Below are positions 44,071 through 48,484 of a DNA stretch of 48,484 bases, piece by piece; positions within the stretch are counted from its first letter, which is position 1; each line of letters starts with the position of its first letter. The stretch comes from UBA2979 sp963694535. GTDB taxonomy: Bacteria; Chloroflexota; Dehalococcoidia; UBA2979. The stretch spans positions 1-48,484 of the forward strand of contig CAVODE010000004.1 in NCBI GenBank assembly GCA_963694535.1, read 5' to 3'. The notes under the pieces were generated by a model, which was given only the letters and a program-made list of their open reading frames with translations, had not been told where the DNA came from and made no database searches. The translations under genes were made by a program, and so were the position numbers.

Positions 44071-44751
44071 ATGTTGAATACATTCGAACATGAGATACCT
44101 GTTCATCAAGGGCGACGTTCTCGTGGCACTAAAGGTCAAATAGTCTCTTTGCTGCGGTATAGCCCGATGAGTGTTTTGGATTTGGCACGCCACACGGGTA
44201 TTGCCGGCTCCACAGTTCGCAGACATTTAGATGTTTTGATACGTGATGGAATGGTTTTACAAGAGCCAGTTCGAGTATCGGTGGGGAGACCAAAGTTTCT
44301 TTTCTCTCTGACAGAAAGTGGAACCCAGCATTTTCCTCGTAATTATGCAGGCTTGGTGACTCGAATCATTTCTCAAATTCTATTGCTCACGCAGAATCAG
44401 ACTAGTAGCCTCGGAGACAACTCTCTTCCAAGCGAGATTTACGATCGAGTATTGACGCAATTAATAACTGACTACAAGCACCGAATTACGGGTGATACGA
44501 TGCTAGAGCGAGCAGAACAAGTGGCTCAATTCATGTACCTTGAAGGCATTGATTATCAAGTGAGATATGCGGTTGACGGCGATCAAAAACGTGTTGAAAT
44601 GTATGGATTGGGCATGGTCGCTCGATATGAAGATGGCCAAGTGGGGCGGTCTTGTAGGCTGTTGAGCGAATTATTAGATGCTCGAGTTACGTTAGCTGAG
44701 GAAGACCACCAAGTGGGTACTCAGATATTGACATATCTGATCGAAAAGTAA
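44071..44751 (+). CDS. SufR-like winged-helix transcriptional regulator lacking most cluster cysteines
   Basis: A 226-residue regulator. The N-terminal winged helix (GQIVSLLRYSPMSVLDLARHTG, then STVRRHLDVLIRDGMV and GRPKFLFSLTESG) matches SufR-type repressors, which sense Fe-S status. In SufR the C-terminal domain binds a cluster through several cysteines. Here the same region is recognisable (YGLGMVARYEDGQVGRSCRLL ending LTYLIEK), but only one cysteine is seen in it. It diverges from iscS and precedes an A-type carrier by 46 bp, so it probably controls both. No Shine-Dalgarno; TACGCT lies 6 nt before ATG. Confidence 0.8.
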   Translation: MLNTFEHEIPVHQGRRSRGTKGQIVSLLRYSPMSVLDLARHTGIAGSTVRRHLDVLIRDGMVLQEPVRVSVGRPKFLFSLTESGTQHFPRNYAGLVTRIISQILLLTQNQTSSLGDNSLPSEIYDRVLTQLITDYKHRITGDTMLERAEQVAQFMYLEGIDYQVRYAVDGDQKRVEMYGLGMVARYEDGQVGRSCRLLSELLDARVTLAEEDHQVGTQILTYLIEK

Positions 44752-44797
44752 GATAGACTGAGATCGTTCACAACTTAAGCAAACAAGGAGAATCGCT

Positions 44798-45229
44798 ATG
44801 ACATCAATTTTACCAGGTATGGGTCCTACTATTTCTAAGATGGAAATGGCCTCGACCGACGAAGCTGAGGTATTTGTAACGGTTACTCCCAAAGCTGTGA
44901 CTAAGGCACAAAGTCTTCTTGCTGATAAGGGTTTTAGTGATGCATTTCTCCGGGTTTTTGTTGTGGGTGGAGGATGCTCAGGCTTTCAATACGGAATGTC
45001 AATTGCTGAGACGGCAGAGGAAACTGACAGGATTGTAGATTTGGACGACGTCAGAGTTGTGATTGATAAAGATTCTGTTCCCATGATTTCAGGTGCCGAA
45101 ATTGACTATGTAGAAGATTTAATGAAGAGTGGCTTTACAATCCATAACCCAAATGCAGTATCCTCGTGCGCCTGCGGTTCGTCTTTTCAGACTTCGGATG
45201 GAGCTGGTGAAGCGCGCCCCTGTTCATAA
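44798..45229 (+). CDS. A-type iron-sulfur cluster carrier (ErpA/IscA/SufA family)
   Basis: Carries Fe-S clusters from the scaffold to target proteins. The three conserved cysteines are Cys60 (GGGCSGFQYGM), Cys124 and Cys126 (SSCACGSSF). The 143-residue protein is longer than usual (about 107-120) because of about 25 N-terminal residues and a C-terminal tail ending in another cysteine. ATG 44798 is supported by AAGGAG with a 7-nt gap. It follows the SufR-like gene, in what looks like a small Fe-S biogenesis locus with iscS. Confidence 0.93.
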   Translation: MTSILPGMGPTISKMEMASTDEAEVFVTVTPKAVTKAQSLLADKGFSDAFLRVFVVGGGCSGFQYGMSIAETAEETDRIVDLDDVRVVIDKDSVPMISGAEIDYVEDLMKSGFTIHNPNAVSSCACGSSFQTSDGAGEARPCS

Positions 45230-45250
45230 GAATGTAGTTAAGTTGCTCAA

Positions 45251-45727
45251 TTGATCCGCGAAGCCTCTGTTTCAAGCGATAACTTATATAGATATTCGTT
45301 GCGGCGGCGCTGGAGCAATGGGGATGTGCTTCTGTGGGTTATGTTGAACCCAAGTACAGCTGATGATAAAACAGATGATGCGACTACTCGCCGCTGTATT
45401 GCCTTTTCTAATCGGTGGGGTTTTGGTGCCATATCGATTGTTAATCTCTTTGGATATAGATCAACTGACCCAAAAAAATTAACTTCTATCCCGGATCCTG
45501 TCGGCCCAGGGAATGATCCTGTTCTATTTGAGCAACTCAAAAAGTGCGACAGTTGCATGGTTGCCTGGGGATCTTTAGTAGAATCCTCTCTATTTCAATC
45601 CCGTGTGAAGGAAATTTCCGGATACCTACCGAGTAGGACAAGGTGTCTTGGATTGACAAAGTATAACTACCCTCGGCATCCACTGCGAGTTAGTTCAGTA
45701 ACTAAGCCTACGACCTATATTAGGTAG
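45251..45727 (+). CDS. DUF1643 domain protein
   Basis: A 158-residue protein matching DUF1643, a family of unknown function that is often phage- or plasmid-associated but also chromosomal. Family marks are YRYSLRRRWSNGDVLLWVML, LNPSTADDKTDDAT, CIAFSNRWGFG, LFGYRSTDP and LTKYNYPRHPL. The start is TTG 45251 without clear ribosome site; a slightly later start is possible. Its end overlaps the convergent membrane-protein gene by 8 bp. No mobile element signals are seen around it. Confidence 0.85.
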   Translation: MIREASVSSDNLYRYSLRRRWSNGDVLLWVMLNPSTADDKTDDATTRRCIAFSNRWGFGAISIVNLFGYRSTDPKKLTSIPDPVGPGNDPVLFEQLKKCDSCMVAWGSLVESSLFQSRVKEISGYLPSRTRCLGLTKYNYPRHPLRVSSVTKPTTYIR

Positions 45728-46550
45728 TAACACCCGTCGTAAAAAATAATGCTCGACCTAAGGTCTCACCTCCAAGGATCGCCCCAAGCGCGAGATAGAG
45801 AAGCCCGGTTGTTGACATCATTCCGTTTATAAGAGCGGCACGCCACGCGAGCCAAGTGGCAGCAATAGGGAAGCCGAAACCGACACTCATGCGTAGCCAG
45901 AAATTTGCATTAAGGTACAGGTTACCAAAAGCAACTTCATTAATTGGCGGTGAGGCCGCGGGTAGGCTGGAGAATATGCCCGTCGACAGGGCATGAAGCA
46001 GGAGAGCTCCGAGAGTAAATTTCGCCATTGCCACCATAGGCTCTTTCGGCAGTTTGCCTGAAGTTAGATACCAATGTCCCCAGAGCATGGCCATCAATGA
46101 ACCCCCAAGGACCAAGCTCCCTAGCACGAGATTTATTGCAACAATATGATATGACCAAGCTGGTGGTGAAAAGAGTGCTGCCAAAGCGAAGATTGCTGCT
46201 GACCCTGCTATAGCGGCCAAGGCGCCAAGTATTCTAGATATCATTGGTTCCAATTTCCATAAACTGAGTAAATGCAGGGCGGACAGTATTACTGTTCCGT
46301 GTAGTAGCAATCGCGTGATATTTTCCATCTCTTTGTTAATTAAGAAACCGGATATTGATTCTGGTATTTCTAGACTCAAAATAGTCCCGGAAGTGAGAAG
46401 TGCAAAAGACAAAATAGTTGCCGCACTTGTCAGTAAATATCCTCGCGTCAACTGAAATCTCAAGTTAAATATACTTAGTGTGGCAAGTGATCCCGCCGTG
46501 ATCTGGGCGAGTATAAGAAGGACGGTGTAAGGCAATGATTCAGTTGTCAC
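45720..46550 (-). CDS. Multi-helix membrane protein of unknown function (DmsC/NrfD-like look)
   Basis: A 276-residue, very hydrophobic protein with about eight predicted membrane helices. The C-terminal motif LGGETLGRALFF recalls the quinol-side anchor subunits DmsC/NrfD, which share an E-x-x-GR-x-LFF pattern, and several helices carry histidines (for example LHGTVILSALHLLSL). No partner catalytic or Fe-S subunit is adjacent, so the role is open. The start is GTG 46550 without a Shine-Dalgarno. Confidence 0.65.
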   Translation of the reverse strand: MTTESLPYTVLLILAQITAGSLATLSIFNLRFQLTRGYLLTSAATILSFALLTSGTILSLEIPESISGFLINKEMENITRLLLHGTVILSALHLLSLWKLEPMISRILGALAAIAGSAAIFALAALFSPPAWSYHIVAINLVLGSLVLGGSLMAMLWGHWYLTSGKLPKEPMVAMAKFTLGALLLHALSTGIFSSLPAASPPINEVAFGNLYLNANFWLRMSVGFGFPIAATWLAWRAALINGMMSTTGLLYLALGAILGGETLGRALFFTTGVTT

Positions 46551-46621
46551 TATGTAATAGTCATTCAGTTTGTTGTCACGATCAAATAGTCATGTTGAAA
46601 TAACCTAAAAACTAATTATTT

Positions 46622-47737
46622 CTACAGTTGTGCAACGTGAGTTTCTTCGTATGCCTCATCTGGACTCTTACCCCTAAGTCGGTGGTCGGCGTACCAGAAA
46701 AGTTCTCTTGTCAAAGCAGCAAGTGGGACGATAAGTACCACGCCAAGTGCCCCCCAAATCGAACCTGCAACCACGAGAAGTAATAAAACCATACCCGGAT
46801 GTATTTGAACTGCATGGCCTTGAATTCTGGGAACGAGTAGCAGATTCTCAATCACTTGCACTCCTAGGTAAACCAAGGCAACCCAGATGAAAAGACTCGG
46901 CTCTGTCGCTGCGATGAGAATAAGTCCAGCGATGGCACCAAGCCATGGGCCTGCAAGTGGAATAAGTTCAGTAAGGCCGGCCCACACACCTAACCAGAGA
47001 GCCCACTCTACTCCTAAAAACTGCAACGCTACACCAACGCCAGTTCCAACAAGCAGCCCGAGGATTAACTGGCTACGGATATATCTTCCGAGAACGGAAT
47101 CTCCAATCTTTGCAATATTTCTGACGTCGTTTCTGACTTCTTCTGGAGCAGTGTTTGTCAAATTATTTTCGACAAAATGTCTGTCTCTAATTGCGTAAAA
47201 CATCCAGAACGGAACGACAAGGAATCCGAGAATTATTCCAACAGTAGTTGTGATAGCACTACTAGCTAAACCTGGGTAGTTTTCAATCGTGCGACTGGCT
47301 CCACTGCTAAATGATTCGATCAAATCTCCTAAATACTGATCGAACCGTGCCCTAGTGCTCTCTGGAAGTAACTCTCTTATTTGATCGGCCCAGATATTTG
47401 ATTGAACTCTTGCATTTTCTAGTAGTTCGGGGAGATTATCAACTAGAGAGTGGGTTTGTTCTGCTACTGATGGTGCTATTGCCGAAATGAAGGCTATAAG
47501 CGCTCCCAATGCAATCGCATATACGACTAGTACAGATATTCCTCTTCGCCATACGTCCCCGCGATGCGTTTGAACGGGCAGGAATTTTGAAATCCTATCT
47601 ACAAGTGGCGAGACCATATAAGCGAAAAGCGTTCCTATCATGAACGGTATCAACGCCACTCGAGCTTGGTAAGCAATTATTAATATAACTATAATTGCCA
47701 TAGCCCAAAGAAGTAATCGAAAATGTGTCGCTCTCAT
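46622..47737 (-). CDS. AI-2E family transporter (PerM/YdiK-like)
   Basis: A membrane protein of about 371 residues in the AI-2E family. Features are the N-terminal helix, LIPFMIGTLFAYMVSPLVDR, a long amphipathic extracytoplasmic region, and the C-terminal ELIPLAGPWLGAIAGL and VQIHPGMVLLLLVVAGSIWG signatures. Members export autoinducer-2 or act as Na+/H+ antiporters; the exact function is not readable. ATG 47737 is favoured over TTG 47743. TACTAT lies exactly 7 nt before ATG with no Shine-Dalgarno, another leaderless candidate. Confidence 0.9.
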   Translation of the reverse strand: MRATHFRLLLWAMAIIVILIIAYQARVALIPFMIGTLFAYMVSPLVDRISKFLPVQTHRGDVWRRGISVLVVYAIALGALIAFISAIAPSVAEQTHSLVDNLPELLENARVQSNIWADQIRELLPESTRARFDQYLGDLIESFSSGASRTIENYPGLASSAITTTVGIILGFLVVPFWMFYAIRDRHFVENNLTNTAPEEVRNDVRNIAKIGDSVLGRYIRSQLILGLLVGTGVGVALQFLGVEWALWLGVWAGLTELIPLAGPWLGAIAGLILIAATEPSLFIWVALVYLGVQVIENLLLVPRIQGHAVQIHPGMVLLLLVVAGSIWGALGVVLIVPLAALTRELFWYADHRLRGKSPDEAYEETHVAQL

Positions 47738-47788
47738 AGACAATATAGTAAGACGGATTCGCAGTAAAAAGCCTGATGGCTGCGGTAT

Positions 47789-48181
47789 TCAAGTGTCTAG
47801 GCGCAGAGTTGCGGTTCCTGAGAAAAGCAAAATGCCATCGTTGTCTTTGCACTCTATTTCGTACTTTATCTGTTCTTGGCTTGCAGATTTAAGTTGAGCT
47901 GATGTACATATGCTGCTTGGTATAGCTGTTGGTGATTTCCAACGAACTTTTAGACTGCCTTTTTCAGCCCACCGTTTGCCAAAGGTAGTTGTCATGATTT
48001 GTGATGCGGTCGAAAGAACTAACATTCCATGAGCTACAGGCTTCCCAAAGGGGCCTTTATATGCGGCCTCTGTATCTTGGTGAATAGGGTTGTGGTCTTC
48101 TGCCACTTTACTGTATTTGTCGACGAGTGCCTGAGAAATCTGGAGCGTAATTGTTGGCAGATGGTCTGGGTATTCTTCCAT
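47789..48181 (-). CDS. MaoC-like (R)-specific enoyl-CoA hydratase / dehydratase subunit
   Basis: A single hot-dog protein of 130 residues. The hydratase-2 motif is clear: VAEDHNPIHQDTEAA with catalytic Asp and His, followed by FGKPVAHGMLVLS. It lies 14 bp after the partial gene encoding an N-terminal-type MaoC half, suggesting a two-subunit dehydratase like HadA-HadB or a split MFE2-type hydratase. Substrate chain length is unknown. Confidence 0.87.
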   Translation of the reverse strand: MEEYPDHLPTITLQISQALVDKYSKVAEDHNPIHQDTEAAYKGPFGKPVAHGMLVLSTASQIMTTTFGKRWAEKGSLKVRWKSPTAIPSSICTSAQLKSASQEQIKYEIECKDNDGILLFSGTATLRLDT

Positions 48182-48195
48182 ATTTACTCCCTAAA

Positions 48196-48484
48196 TTAAC
48201 TGAGTCCTAGTGGAACCAGTCCTTTGATTTTTGCTTGAAATAGTAAAACTTGAGTTACATCAACTAGATTTGCTTCGAATGTAGCTATGATTGCTCCCTG
48301 GCGATTAGAATATTGCACTAGGGTTATGCTGGCTAAGAGGTCTGAATTAGCTGGTACTGCACTGTAGGCTGTCTGTTCTTGTCCGGTATGCATTAGGTTG
48401 GACGGCAGTTTAACTTGCTTCATCAATTCCGCTAAAATTCCGGCACTCACTAGTGGCGGAGGAACTATTGATTCTTGGATCCAC
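48196..48484 (-). CDS. FAS1-like/MaoC N-terminal dehydratase subunit, 5' end beyond window
   Basis: The frame is open through the window edge: upstream of the apparent GTG at 48450 the codons continue (WIQESIVPPPLV) with no stop, so the gene starts outside. The visible 95 or so residues (for example PPPLVSAGILAEL, EQTAYSAVPANSDLLASI, then a strand-rich end) resemble the MaoC_dehydrat_N half-domain that pairs with a catalytic MaoC subunit, here the next gene 14 bp downstream. The family call is moderate because the N-terminal part is missing. Confidence 0.6.
   Translation of the reverse strand, partial: WIQESIVPPPLVSAGILAELMKQVKLPSNLMHTGQEQTAYSAVPANSDLLASITLVQYSNRQGAIIATFEANLVDVTQVLLFQAKIKGLVPLGLS

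Noticed and set aside
1..48484. CRISPR arrays, insertion sequences, prophage genes, rRNA or replication origin
   Set aside because: I saw no regularly spaced repeats, transposase, integrase, phage gene, rRNA signature or DnaA-box cluster in the window.

Overview
The window is a gene-dense stretch of bacterial chromosome, moderately AT-rich by eye, with mostly housekeeping genes and no phage, transposon or CRISPR signal. There is no rRNA, so taxonomy is inference. The mix suggests a free-living, aerobic, probably marine Chloroflexota-type bacterium (SAR202/Dehalococcoidia-like): nickel superoxide dismutase, a UPF0182 protein, an MsnO8-type flavin monooxygenase, several MFS carriers, an Mcd/Mch pair, a lone NuoB, and the rpmB / fakA-degV-recG neighbourhood shared with Gram-positives. 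This is not proven.

Layout. 1-6188 (+): 3' part of priA, then def, yajC, secD, secF and a YdcZ-type membrane protein. SecF carries an extra extracytoplasmic segment that looks like an SH3b domain. 6190-9584 (-): selB, a small zinc-ribbon gene and hemW. 9656-12381 (-): a methylsuccinyl-CoA dehydrogenase-like and a mesaconyl-CoA hydratase-like gene, divergent from an MFS carrier. 13753-18601: a small unknown gene and an iron(III) ABC importer split into a permease-ATPase operon (+) and a binding-protein gene (-), next to a DtxR-family regulator with a palindromic operator candidate at the binding-protein promoter. 18631-21145 (-): flavin monooxygenase, MFS exporter, tRNA-Gly(CCC). 21290-28305: NTF2-like protein, lone succinyl-CoA synthetase alpha-like protein, small Fe-S protein, bL28 (-), then fakA-degV-recG. 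28325-34494 (-): argJ-argB-UPF0182-argD. 34545-37538: GNAT acetyltransferase, membrane protein, nth (-), and selD. 37539-39557: groEL behind a perfect CIRCE and a second perfect inverted repeat, with a clear terminator. 39620-42769 (+): lone nuoB, MFS carrier, sodN-sodX. 42805-45229: cysteine desulfurase (-), divergent SufR-like regulator and A-type Fe-S carrier (+). 45251-48484: DUF1643 protein, membrane protein, AI-2E family protein, and two MaoC/FAS1-type hydratase genes, the last running off the edge.

The most useful correction to a routine ORF call is selD. It starts at a TTG at 36480 with a good ribosome site and contains an in-frame TGA at 36531 in the catalytic position (Cys-Gly-Gly-Sec-Gly-Ala-Lys), followed at once by a strong hairpin. 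SelD is therefore itself a selenoprotein, and with SelB in the same window the organism very probably makes selenocysteine. Other points are a possible recurrent leaderless-gene signature (TANNNT about 7 nt before a start lacking a Shine-Dalgarno), a SufR-like regulator that lost most cluster cysteines, a 30-bp perfect palindrome inside priA, and part of what may be an ethylmalonyl-CoA pathway.
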